NCBI GenBank assembly: GCA_017996675.1
Contig: JAGOGN010000024.1
Coordinates: 1-13,799 of the forward strand
Direction: 5' to 3'
Source of the DNA: Lachnospiraceae bacterium
GTDB taxonomy: Bacteria > Bacillota_A > Clostridia > Lachnospirales > Lachnospiraceae
DNA length: 13,799 bases
Positions 6,792 to 13,799 of the stretch are shown here, piece after piece. Under the pieces are notes generated by a model. That model saw only the letters and a program-made list of their open reading frames with translations. It made no database searches and was not told where the DNA came from. Each line of letters begins with the position of its first letter. The first letter of the stretch is position 1. The position numbers and the translations under genes are program-made.

Positions 6792-8099
6792 TTATCCCTT
6801 TTTTTCAAGTTTTGAAATAAAAAAACCATCTTGCTTTCCATCTATAGGTAGAATCTGCTCTTCAAAGCAGCATTCAAAATCAGGAAATTTCTGCAAAAAC
6901 CACTGTACATTTTCCTGATTTTCCTCTCGATTAATGGTGCAGGTGCTATAAACTAAAAATCCATTTGCTTTTACATAAGTTCCCGCTACTTCTAAAATTT
7001 GTCTCTGTAAAATTACTATTTCTTTGATCTTTTCAGGTGTCATTTTATACTTAATATCTACTTTTTTGCTTATTACACCAAGACCAGAGCAAGGTACATC
7101 TGCAATTACAATATCCGCCAGATCTATTGATTCCGGGTCCAAAATCGTAGCATCTTGAAGCTTGGCTTCTAAATTATGTAATCCAATTCTCTTCTTATTT
7201 TCTAGAATCTGGTCTACTTTTTTCCAACTGACATCCCTTGCATCTACCATTCCTGTGCCTTCCAGTTTTTCTGCAAGGTGAAGGCTCTTTCCTCCAGGAG
7301 CAGCGCACATATCGATAATATACTGATCTTTTTGTGGATTTGCAATTTCTGCCACTTTCATAGAACTTAAATCCTGAATATAAAATTCTCCATTTTGAAA
7401 AGAAGATAATCGTTGTAAGGAGTCGTAATTGGAAATAACCAATGCTTCCTTCACTTCTGGAATCACTTCTACTGTAACTCCTTCTTCTTCCAATTTGTTT
7501 TTCAAATCTTCTCTGGAAATCTTTGTAAGATTGCATCGAATCGTAGTTCGATTCGAATTTAAAAAATCTGCCAATATTTGTTTGGTTGTAGAATCACCAT
7601 AATCTTTCACCCATTTTTCTACAATCCATTCAGGCATCGAGTAAAAGGTGGAAAGGTAAGCACAACGATCCTTTTCTTTATCTGGAAGTGAGAATTGATG
7701 ATTCTGTCTGACTACATTTCGTAAAATCCCATTTACAAATCCACTTAGATTCTGAAATTTTCTTTTTTTTGCAAGCTTCACTGCTTCATTGCAGGCAGCC
7801 GATTCTGGAACGCCATCCATAAACTCCAACTGATAAACTGCACTGCGAAGGATTTCACGAATCACTGGTTTCATTTTATGTACCGGTGTCTTCGATATTT
7901 GATTAATAATCGAATCAATTCGAATCTGATTTTCAATCGTACCCTGACAAAGTCTCTTTATAAAACTTCTCTCGCTTTTATCCAAATACGCATATTTATC
8001 TAACACATTTTTTATAACAATATGACTAAATTCTCCGTCTCGATTGATACTTAATAACATGTCTAATACCAGTTCACGACAATTAATTGAATTAGTCAC
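6792..8099 (-). CDS. rsmB: 16S rRNA m5C967 methyltransferase RsmB (Fmu/Sun)
   Basis: The product, 435 residues from the chosen GTG, methylates C5 of a cytidine of 16S rRNA (C967 in Escherichia coli). The N-terminal third (about 5-135) is the NusB-like RNA-binding domain. The Rossmann domain holds the SAM loop DMCAAPGGK (263-271), DARD (286-289), DVPCSG (334-339, Cys337) and YSTC (384-387), whose Cys387 is the catalytic nucleophile. The open frame extends 5 codons further to a TTG at 8114, but that TTG lies inside the Shine-Dalgarno sequence GGAGGA (8107-8112), which sits 8 bases before GTG 8099. I therefore prefer the GTG. This start overlaps the stop of the zinc peptidase by 8 bases (GTGACTAA), a classic coupled junction. 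rlmN, another rRNA methyltransferase, follows directly. Confidence 0.95.
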   Translation of the reverse strand: MTNSINCRELVLDMLLSINRDGEFSHIVIKNVLDKYAYLDKSERSFIKRLCQGTIENQIRIDSIINQISKTPVHKMKPVIREILRSAVYQLEFMDGVPESAACNEAVKLAKKRKFQNLSGFVNGILRNVVRQNHQFSLPDKEKDRCAYLSTFYSMPEWIVEKWVKDYGDSTTKQILADFLNSNRTTIRCNLTKISREDLKNKLEEEGVTVEVIPEVKEALVISNYDSLQRLSSFQNGEFYIQDLSSMKVAEIANPQKDQYIIDMCAAPGGKSLHLAEKLEGTGMVDARDVSWKKVDQILENKKRIGLHNLEAKLQDATILDPESIDLADIVIADVPCSGLGVISKKVDIKYKMTPEKIKEIVILQRQILEVAGTYVKANGFLVYSTCTINREENQENVQWFLQKFPDFECCFEEQILPIDGKQDGFFISKLEKKG

Positions 8100-8829
8100 G
8101 ACTTCTTCCTCCAAATAGCATTAAAAGTCTGAGCAACTGTAAAATAGCAGCTGCCGCGCTTGCAACATAAGTTAACGCTGCTGCGTTTAGAACTTTTCTA
8201 GCTTCTCTTTGTTCATTGATTTCCAATATTTGATCTTGCTCTAGAGCAATCATTGCTCTTTTTGAAGCATTAAACTCCACTGGTAACGTAATAAGCTGAA
8301 ATAACACCACTACGGTAAATAATAAAATTCCAGCTTGGACCATGATACTGCCCATAGTTCCTTGTGTCGTACCGCGGCCTAACATTAATCCAATAATAAT
8401 CAAAGGCCATGAAATCATACTTCCAAAATTTACTACAGGAACAATCGTACTTCTCATGATCAACGGATAATATGCTTGCTGATGCTGAATCGCGTGTCCA
8501 CATTCATGTGCTGCAACGCCTACTGCCGCCACCGATGACGACTGGTAAACATTCGCTGACAGACGAAGTACTTTTTGCTTAGGATCATAATGATCCGTTA
8601 AATTTCCAGGAGTCATTTCTATTGAAACATCTGCGATCCCATTTCGTGCTAAAATCATCTGTGCAGCCATAGCACCTGTAATTCCTCTTCTACCATAGCG
8701 TTTACTAAATTTGTTATAAGTGCTTTTTACTCTTGCAGAGGCAATCAAACACAAAACACCACCCACAATTACCATCCAATACGTTGGGTCCCAATAGGCA
8801 TAAAACATTCCATACGAAAAAATAGCCAT
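8092..8829 (-). CDS. yugP: Membrane zinc metallopeptidase, YugP-like (Zn_peptidase_2 family)
   Basis: The 245-residue membrane protein has the zinc-peptidase signature HECGH (108-112) in the family context VAAVGVAAHECGHAIQHQ. A glutamate in LPVEFNAS (182-189, Glu185) is the likely third zinc ligand. Hydrophobic segments are at about 15-31, 122-150 (one or two passes), 160-183 and 217-238, so the active site lies between the first segment and the rest. Length is close to the roughly 230 residues usual for the family. The biological substrate is not established for YugP-like proteins, and I do not assign one. The ATG is supported by a very strong AGGAGGT at 8834-8840. It lies 12 bases after fmt and overlaps rsmB by 8 bases. 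In Bacillus subtilis yugP is, to my knowledge, not in the fmt-rsmB locus, so this position is a feature of other lineages. Confidence 0.9.
   Translation of the reverse strand: MAIFSYGMFYAYWDPTYWMVIVGGVLCLIASARVKSTYNKFSKRYGRRGITGAMAAQMILARNGIADVSIEMTPGNLTDHYDPKQKVLRLSANVYQSSSVAAVGVAAHECGHAIQHQQAYYPLIMRSTIVPVVNFGSMISWPLIIIGLMLGRGTTQGTMGSIMVQAGILLFTVVVLFQLITLPVEFNASKRAMIALEQDQILEINEQREARKVLNAAALTYVASAAAAILQLLRLLMLFGGRSRD
8107..8112 (-). promoter_or_regulatory. Ribosome binding site that decides the rsmB start
   Basis: The minus strand reads GGAGGA here, 8 bases before GTG at 8099. The longer open frame would start at TTG 8112-8114, which shares a base with this motif and has no site of its own upstream. 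The motif lies inside the last codons of the zinc peptidase gene. Confidence 0.75.
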
Positions 8830-8841
8830 ATTTACCTCCTG

Positions 8842-9783
8842 TTATTTTCCAAAACAATCACCAATGTTCACATGATTTCCTCTCAGAAACTCCTCTGCGA
8901 ACATTCTTTTCTTTCCTTCCAACTGCAGCTCTTTTATAAACAAGCTTCCTTTTCCTGTTCGAATAAAAAATCCATCTTTTTGAACTTCACAGACAGTTCC
9001 TGGTGCATACATGCTCCATTCTTCTTTATCCGAAACAACCGTAGCAGACCATATTTTAACAGTTTTTTGTGACCAATAAGTGAAAGCACTTGGCCAAGGA
9101 TTCAGTCCGCGAATCTTTCGTTCTAATTCTATTGCATCTGCTTGCCAGCAAAGTTCTCCCAGTTTTTTATGAATCATGCTCGTATGTGTCGCATGCTCAT
9201 GATCTTGTTTTGTGAAAGTAACCAAACCTTGCATAAAAAGTTCAATCGCTTGAATACAGGCTTGTGCACCTAATGTCATCAATTGTTCAAACAAACTCCC
9301 ACCGGTTTCCTGTTCTAAAATCCGATATTCTTTTTGAAGTATAATCGGGCCAGTATCCAACCCTTCTTCCATCCTCATAATGGTGACACCCGTTACTTTT
9401 TCTCCATTTAAAATTGCCCACTGGATTGGAGCTGCGCCTCTATACTTTGGTAACAGCGAAGCATGTACATTCATACATCCATGTTTTGGATAATCTAATA
9501 TTTCTTTTGGAAGAAGCTGTCCATAAGCCACAACTACAATCAAATCTGCCTGATAGTTAAAAAGAATATCCATATTTTCTCTTTTGCGAATACGATCTGG
9601 CTGAAAAACGGGAATTTCATGCTGCAAGGCATATTCTTTTACAGGTGGCATTTGCATTTGATTGCCTCGTCCCTTTGGCTTATCCGGTTGCGTTACCACT
9701 AACGAAATATGATGACCTTCTTCTACTAAAGCCTTTAGCGTTCCTACACTAAAATCTGGGGTACCCATAAAAATAATATTCAT
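8842..9783 (-). CDS. fmt: Methionyl-tRNA formyltransferase
   Basis: The product formylates methionyl-tRNA(fMet) with 10-formyltetrahydrofolate, the step that marks initiator tRNA. From ATG 9783 it has 313 residues, the usual size, and begins with the consensus MNIIFMGTPDFS. The catalytic triad is in place: Asn105 and His107 in NVHASLLPKYRGAAP, and Asp143 in GLDTGPI. KPKGRG (residues 36-41) is the loop that contacts the tRNA acceptor arm. The C-terminal OB-like domain (about 205-313) begins near HTSMIHKKLGEL and includes LNPWPSAF. The frame is open to an earlier ATG at 9807, which would add MMKWKSRR and overlap def by 20 bases; the added residues do not fit the family start, so I reject it. 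The gap to def is 4 bases and the ribosome binding site is weak, which suggests coupling to def, its functional partner. Confidence 0.96.
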   Translation of the reverse strand: MNIIFMGTPDFSVGTLKALVEEGHHISLVVTQPDKPKGRGNQMQMPPVKEYALQHEIPVFQPDRIRKRENMDILFNYQADLIVVVAYGQLLPKEILDYPKHGCMNVHASLLPKYRGAAPIQWAILNGEKVTGVTIMRMEEGLDTGPIILQKEYRILEQETGGSLFEQLMTLGAQACIQAIELFMQGLVTFTKQDHEHATHTSMIHKKLGELCWQADAIELERKIRGLNPWPSAFTYWSQKTVKIWSATVVSDKEEWSMYAPGTVCEVQKDGFFIRTGKGSLFIKELQLEGKKRMFAEEFLRGNHVNIGDCFGK

Positions 9784-9787
9784 TCTT

Positions 9788-10273
9788 CTACTCTTCCATT
9801 TCATCAAATTCTTCGTAATTTACATCACGAACTCCACCAATTGCTTTATCCACATACATTTGTCCATGTAAATGATCCACTTCATGACAAAAAGCTCTTG
9901 CTAAAAGTTCCGTACCTTCCATTTCAAAAGGTTGTAGGTCTAAATCCAACGCTCTCACCTTTACATAATTTGGTCTCGTAACCGTTCCAACTTTACCCGG
10001 ATAGCTTAAACATCCTTCATCTCCGGTCTGTTCTCCATCTGTTGCAATAATCTCTGGGTTAATCATTATAATTGGTCCTTCTCCTACATCAATCACTACT
10101 AGCTGCTTTAAAATTCCAACTTGTGGTGCAGCGAGTCCAACACCATTACTCTCGTACATCGTTTCCAACATATCGTCAACAAGGACGCGTATGCGATCTG
10201 TCACTTCTGTAATTGGTCTACACTCCTTTGTTAATACACTATCACCTAGTTCTCTAATTGTTCGAATTGCCAT
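9788..10273 (-). CDS. def: Peptide deformylase
   Basis: The 161-residue metalloenzyme removes the formyl group from new proteins, undoing the mark made by Fmt. All three family motifs are intact: GVGLAAPQ (44-51), EGCLS (86-90, metal ligand Cys88) and HEVDH (130-134, ligands His130 and His134, catalytic Glu131). The last motif is followed by LHG where LDG or LNG is more common. The C-terminus is short and acidic (NYEEFDEMEE). The ATG has an ideal AGGAGG (10280-10285) 6 bases upstream and is consistent with the usual start. It lies 37 bases after priA, the widest gap in the window, and 4 bases before fmt. Fixed def-fmt pairing is very common in bacteria. Confidence 0.97.
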   Translation of the reverse strand: MAIRTIRELGDSVLTKECRPITEVTDRIRVLVDDMLETMYESNGVGLAAPQVGILKQLVVIDVGEGPIIMINPEIIATDGEQTGDEGCLSYPGKVGTVTRPNYVKVRALDLDLQPFEMEGTELLARAFCHEVDHLHGQMYVDKAIGGVRDVNYEEFDEMEE

Positions 10274-10310
10274 ATCTTTCCTCCTAAATACTATCTTTTA
10301 CTTATTTTTT

Positions 10311-12536
10311 TTAATAGGTTTTCATCGGATTAAAATCAAATTGAATCATCATATTTTTCTGATCACTTGAGTTTAATCCTTTTAATTTAATCGCTTCTTT
10401 TAAATCTGTCAAACCATCGTAACTTTCATGACGACAGTAAATGACTTTTCGATAGACATCCTGAATCTTGGAAACTGATGCATCTCCGCTACCAACAATG
10501 GATAGCTTTGTTGATTCTTTCTGAACTTCTTTTATAAAAGCAAGTAATTGTTCTAATTTACGCTGCGCCTCTTCTTCTACTGTAGCAGAAATCAAAATGA
10601 CCATCAGATTCGAAACAGGTGGGTATCTTAACAACTTTCGGTACATGATTTCCTGTTCGTAAAACTCTTGATAATTTTGGTTTTTTGCAGCAAGAATACT
10701 AAAATGTTCTGGTTGGTACGTTTGAATCACCACACTACCTTTACTTTCTCCTCTTCCTGCTCTTCCAGCTGCCTGTGTCAAAAGTTGAAATGTTTTTTCT
10801 GCGCCATGATAATCTCCCCCAAACAAGGACAGATCTGCTGCAATCACTCCAACCAACGTAACATTTGGAAAATCGTGACCTTTTACAATCATTTGCGTCC
10901 CCACTAAAATATCCGCTTCTCCATTTCCAAAACTACTTAAGATCTCATCATAGCCACCTTTATTTGCGGTTGTATCTGCATCCATTCGAAGTACTCTAGC
11001 TTTAGGAAACTGCTCTTTGACAAGTTCTTCGATTTTTTGCGTTCCTGCTCTAAATCCTCCAATATATTTTGAACCACATTCCGGACATTCTTTCGGTTGC
11101 GGTATCGTAAAACCACAGTAATGACATCGCATGATCCCACCTTTATGCACTGTTAACGAGACATCACAATGGGGACATCGTATCACTGTTCCACAGCTTC
11201 TGCAGCTAACAAAGCCGGACACTCCTCTTCGATTAATGAATAACATCACCTGCTGGTGTTGTTCCAGACTTTCCTGAATCTTCTTTGCTAAAAGGCTGGA
11301 AAAAATAGAACGATTTCCTGTCTTTAATTCTTGTCTTAAGTCTACAATGTCAACATTCGCCAATTGTCTCTCACCATATCGATTGTTTAATTCGATTAGC
11401 TCAAATTCTCCACTGACTGCCCTGTAATAACTTTCAACACTAGGTGTTGCAGACGCAAGTAGCACTGGTGCATTTCTTTGCTTTCCTCTATAAATCGCCA
11501 TTTCCCTTGCATGATATTTTGGCTCCTGATCACTTTTATAGGAAGTTTCATGTTCTTCATCAATGACGATTAAGCCCAAATTGGAAAAAGGAGTGAACAA
11601 CGCACTGCGTGGACCAATCATAATATCAATCTCGCCGTTTCTGGCGCGTTCAATTTGATCCGACTTCTCACCTTTACTTAGTTTCGAATGGATAACAGAT
11701 ACCCGATCACCAAATCTTCGAATAAAACGAGTTACTGTTTGAAACGTTAAGGCGATTTCCGGAATAAGCACAATGGATTGTTTTCCTTCCTTTTGCAATC
11801 GCTCGATTAATTCCATATAAACTTCTGTTTTTCCAGATCCAGTTATTCCATGTAGCAAAAATACGTGGTGGTTTTCATGTTTTTTCCAAATAATGTCGAC
11901 TGCATTTTCTTGCTCGTTATTTAATTCAGGAATTAATTTATCTCTTTCTTCCTTTGCTTCATATGGATTCCTGTAGTTTCTTTCCTCTTCAATCCTCAAG
12001 ATTCCATGGACCTCAAGGCTTCTCACTGTTGCCATATTCACATTTAATTTTGCAGTCAGAAGGGAGGAATCCATTCTGGTACATTCCCTAATTCCATTTA
12101 AAACCCTTAGTTTTGCGGTAGCATTCTTCTTAATTAACTTTTCTTTTAACTCTTCATATTGCTCATCATTTCCTGTATAGGTAACAATTTTTTTATGTTG
12201 TGGATTTTCCTTTCGTGTTGCAAGTAACACTACTTTTAACGCTCCACTTAATGTTCCACCAAAATAATGTTGCATCCACACTGCCATTTGTCTAAATTCA
12301 TCTTCTAGTGGAATGCGCATTTCGATTCCAGCGATCTGTTTCATTCGATCCACTGGGAACTGATTATGCGTTGACAAATTCATTACAAATCCAGATCGAA
12401 TGGTATTCCCTTTTCCAAAAGGAACTTGCACGCACATGCCAATCGAAATCTGGTCTTCCAGCTGTTCTGGAACCAGATACTGAAATGTTTTATCTACATT
12501 TTCATTATTTATGTCAATAATAATATCTGCGTACAT
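10311..12536 (-). CDS. priA: Primosomal protein N' (replication restart helicase PriA)
   Basis: The product, 741 residues from ATG 12536, is a 3'-to-5' superfamily 2 DNA helicase that recognises stalled forks and reloads the replicative helicase. An N-terminal 3'-DNA-binding domain (about 1-100, opening MYADIIIDINNENVDKTFQY) and a winged-helix region come first. The helicase core has Walker A GITGSGKT (230-237), DEEH (326-329), SATPS (362-366), TQMIVKGHDFP (547-557) and QAAGRAGRG (588-596). Eight cysteines (445, 448, 454, 457, 471, 474, 484, 487) form the two zinc sites inserted in the second lobe. The C-terminal domain ends in IQFDFNPMKTY. The frame extends 4 codons upstream to ATG 12548, but GAGGGG lies between the two ATGs and suits the second, which also matches the family start. 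It follows murE by 28 bases. Confidence 0.96.
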   Translation of the reverse strand: MYADIIIDINNENVDKTFQYLVPEQLEDQISIGMCVQVPFGKGNTIRSGFVMNLSTHNQFPVDRMKQIAGIEMRIPLEDEFRQMAVWMQHYFGGTLSGALKVVLLATRKENPQHKKIVTYTGNDEQYEELKEKLIKKNATAKLRVLNGIRECTRMDSSLLTAKLNVNMATVRSLEVHGILRIEEERNYRNPYEAKEERDKLIPELNNEQENAVDIIWKKHENHHVFLLHGITGSGKTEVYMELIERLQKEGKQSIVLIPEIALTFQTVTRFIRRFGDRVSVIHSKLSKGEKSDQIERARNGEIDIMIGPRSALFTPFSNLGLIVIDEEHETSYKSDQEPKYHAREMAIYRGKQRNAPVLLASATPSVESYYRAVSGEFELIELNNRYGERQLANVDIVDLRQELKTGNRSIFSSLLAKKIQESLEQHQQVMLFINRRGVSGFVSCRSCGTVIRCPHCDVSLTVHKGGIMRCHYCGFTIPQPKECPECGSKYIGGFRAGTQKIEELVKEQFPKARVLRMDADTTANKGGYDEILSSFGNGEADILVGTQMIVKGHDFPNVTLVGVIAADLSLFGGDYHGAEKTFQLLTQAAGRAGRGESKGSVVIQTYQPEHFSILAAKNQNYQEFYEQEIMYRKLLRYPPVSNLMVILISATVEEEAQRKLEQLLAFIKEVQKESTKLSIVGSGDASVSKIQDVYRKVIYCRHESYDGLTDLKEAIKLKGLNSSDQKNMMIQFDFNPMKTY
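12448..12478. repeat. Bulged inverted repeat near the 5' end of priA
   Basis: ATCTGG/CCAGAT and TTCCAG/CTGGAA nest around CTGTT, with two unpaired bases (TC) on one side. This gives 12 pairs in two stacked helices. It covers about nucleotides 59-89 of the priA reading frame. Function is unknown and chance is possible. Confidence 0.5.
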
Positions 12537-12540
12537 GTTA

Positions 12541-12546
12541 CCCCTC
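12541..12546 (-). promoter_or_regulatory. Ribosome binding site that decides the priA start
   Basis: The minus strand reads GAGGGG, then TAAC, then ATG at 12536. The alternative ATG at 12548 overlaps this motif and has no comparable site in front of it, so translation most likely begins at 12536. Confidence 0.65.
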
Positions 12547-12564
12547 ATTATTTCTACTCGTTTT

Positions 12565-13799
12565 TTATCCTTCGATCAAATGCTCTTCGATTAATATTTC
12601 CTGGATCAAAACACGTTCATCCATTGGATAATGAACACCTTTAATTTCCTGATAGTCCTCATGTCCTTTTCCAGCTAAAACGATCACATCATCTTTTCTT
12701 CCATTTAAAATCGCATAACGAATCGCTTCTTTACGGTCAGCAATCTGAATATAATCTCCTGCTGTCCGATTGATTCCCTGTACAATATCATCCATAATCG
12801 CCTGCGGTTCTTCGAATCTTGGATTGTCCGATGTAATAATGGTAAAATCTGCTAATCGCCCAGAAACTTCACCCATTTCATATCTTCTTTGTTTATCACG
12901 GTTTCCGCCACATCCAAATACACAAACCAGACGTCCCGGATCGTATTCTTTCAGCGTCGAAAGAAGACTTTCTAAAGCCATCGCATTATGGGCATAATCA
13001 ATCATCAGCGAAAAGTCATCCGACACTTTGATCATTTCAATTCGACCTTTGACCTGCGCATTTTTTAACGCATCTTTCATACTATCTACCTGTACCTGAA
13101 AATGTCTGCATACAGCGATTGCTGCAAGTGAATTGTAGATACTAAAGCGCCCTGGAAGATCTAGCTGAATTCTTTCCGTCATCACCCCACCTAACGTATA
13201 CTCTACTCCTAAATGTCCACCTTTTTGAACTAAATCAATTTTCTGTGCATAAAGATTTGCTTTATCCGATAAACCATAAGTTTCCATTTGACAGGTATGA
13301 TTTTTCAAGACCATTTGCCAGTTTTTATCATCACAATTTACAATGCCTAACTTGCACTGCTGGAATAAAAGACCTTTGCATGCTGCATAGTCTTCAAAGT
13401 TAGCATGTTCCGTTGGTGAAATATGATCCGGTTCTAAATTTGTAAAGATTCCGATTTCAAATTCAAAACCAGCGGTACGCTTCATCATCAGTCCCTGTGA
13501 GGAAACTTCCATTACACAAATCTCACAACCCGCCTCTAACATTTTTGAAAAATTTTCCTGTATCACATAGGATTCTGGTGTTGTATTATGTGCTGGAATA
13601 CGTTCTTGACCGATGAGTGTTTCTATCGTCCCCATCAATCCAACTTTATAACCTGCATTTTCCAGAATTGATTTCATCATATAGACCGTTGTCGTCTTTC
13701 CCTTTGTTCCCGTAATTCCAATCACTTTCAATTTGCTTGCCGGATAGTGAAAAAAGGCTGCAGACATAAGTGCCAATCCAAGTCTGGCATCTGTCACCC
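12565..13799 (-). CDS. murE: MurE-type Mur ligase (UDP-MurNAc-tripeptide synthetase), 5' end truncated
   Basis: The frame enters from the right edge and stops at 12565; 411 codons are present and roughly 75-85 N-terminal residues are missing. GTG at 13795-13797 is an internal Val, not a start. Numbering from it, the ATP loop is GTKGKTTT (30-37), then NTTPES (71-76), EVSSQGL (97-103), FTNLEPDH (118-125), Lys141 in the position of the carbamylated lysine, GRIE (251-254), DYAHN (267-271), FGCGGNRD (294-301), SDNPR (323-327) and GKGHEDYQ (376-383). DNPR is the signature of meso-diaminopimelate-adding MurE, so the enzyme should add that residue to UDP-MurNAc-L-Ala-D-Glu in the cytoplasm. Several motif residues differ from the textbook enzyme (SSQ for SSH, GTKGK for GTNGK, LEPDH for a more usual LxxDHLD). 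This may be a clostridial subfamily or a second Mur ligase rather than the main MurE. Confidence 0.88.
   Translation of the reverse strand, partial: VTDARLGLALMSAAFFHYPASKLKVIGITGTKGKTTTVYMMKSILENAGYKVGLMGTIETLIGQERIPAHNTTPESYVIQENFSKMLEAGCEICVMEVSSQGLMMKRTAGFEFEIGIFTNLEPDHISPTEHANFEDYAACKGLLFQQCKLGIVNCDDKNWQMVLKNHTCQMETYGLSDKANLYAQKIDLVQKGGHLGVEYTLGGVMTERIQLDLPGRFSIYNSLAAIAVCRHFQVQVDSMKDALKNAQVKGRIEMIKVSDDFSLMIDYAHNAMALESLLSTLKEYDPGRLVCVFGCGGNRDKQRRYEMGEVSGRLADFTIITSDNPRFEEPQAIMDDIVQGINRTAGDYIQIADRKEAIRYAILNGRKDDVIVLAGKGHEDYQEIKGVHYPMDERVLIQEILIEEHLIEG

Noticed and set aside
7195..7536. 113-codon minus-strand frame inside rsmB
   Set aside because: It is an out-of-frame reading of the RsmB SAM-binding region with low-complexity basic composition. 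The in-frame RsmB motifs are intact, so there is no frameshift.
9784..9807. Longer N-terminus for Fmt starting MMKWKSRR
   Set aside because: The family begins at MNIIFMGTPDF. The extension overlaps the end of def and its residues are just the shifted reading of the def C-terminus.
10274..10310. Possible regulatory element in the widest gap, between priA and def
   Set aside because: The 37 bases hold the def ribosome binding site and otherwise unstructured AT-rich sequence.
13795..13797. GTG as the start of murE
   Set aside because: The frame is open to the window edge, and the residues before the ATP loop match the interior of MurE proteins, so an N-terminal domain is missing rather than absent.
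1..13799. Mobile element, CRISPR array, tRNA/rRNA, toxin-antitoxin or defence system
   Set aside because: No transposase, integrase, spaced direct repeats, cloverleaf or non-housekeeping genes are visible; the window is filled with tightly packed core genes.

Overview
This AT-rich window reads as ordinary chromosome from a low-GC Firmicute, most likely a member of the class Clostridia and perhaps Lachnospiraceae-like. The evidence is the gene order, the strong AGGAGG-type ribosome binding sites, a PASTA-type Ser/Thr kinase with its PP2C phosphatase, and a Mur ligase carrying the DNPR signature of meso-diaminopimelate addition. The taxon is an inference from family resemblance.

All thirteen genes lie on the minus strand, so transcription runs from high to low coordinates: murE (5' end cut off by the right edge), priA, def, fmt, a membrane zinc peptidase of the YugP type, rsmB, rlmN, stp/prpC (PP2C phosphatase), prkC, rsgA, rpe, thiN, and ychF (3' end cut off by the left edge). 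Every intergenic gap is under 40 bases. Two junctions overlap: zinc peptidase/rsmB by 8 bases, and prkC/rsgA by 1 base as TAATG. There is no gene-free stretch of 300 bases, and I see no terminator or convincing promoter, so the block looks like one long operon whose promoter lies beyond the right edge.

The genes serve growth-linked housekeeping. murE makes peptidoglycan precursor and priA restarts stalled replication forks. def and fmt handle the formyl group on initiator methionine. rsmB and rlmN modify rRNA, and rsgA and ychF are ribosome-associated NTPases. rpe acts in the pentose phosphate pathway, and thiN makes thiamine diphosphate, the transketolase cofactor. The stp-prkC pair is a reversible Ser/Thr phosphorylation switch with an extracellular PASTA sensor. 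The order from priA to thiN closely follows the corresponding Bacillus subtilis locus, with a zinc peptidase gene between fmt and rsmB and ychF, rather than spoVM-rpmB, at the end.

I found no mobile element, CRISPR array, tRNA, rRNA or defence system, and nothing I would call a new biological system. The strongest unexplained signal is a near-perfect 38-base inverted repeat inside the first codons of rsgA. Other points worth a look are three further inverted repeats in rsgA, a GTG start for rsmB hidden behind a longer TTG frame, an unbroken acidic tract and an unassigned C-terminal domain in PrkC, and several changed motif residues in the Mur ligase.
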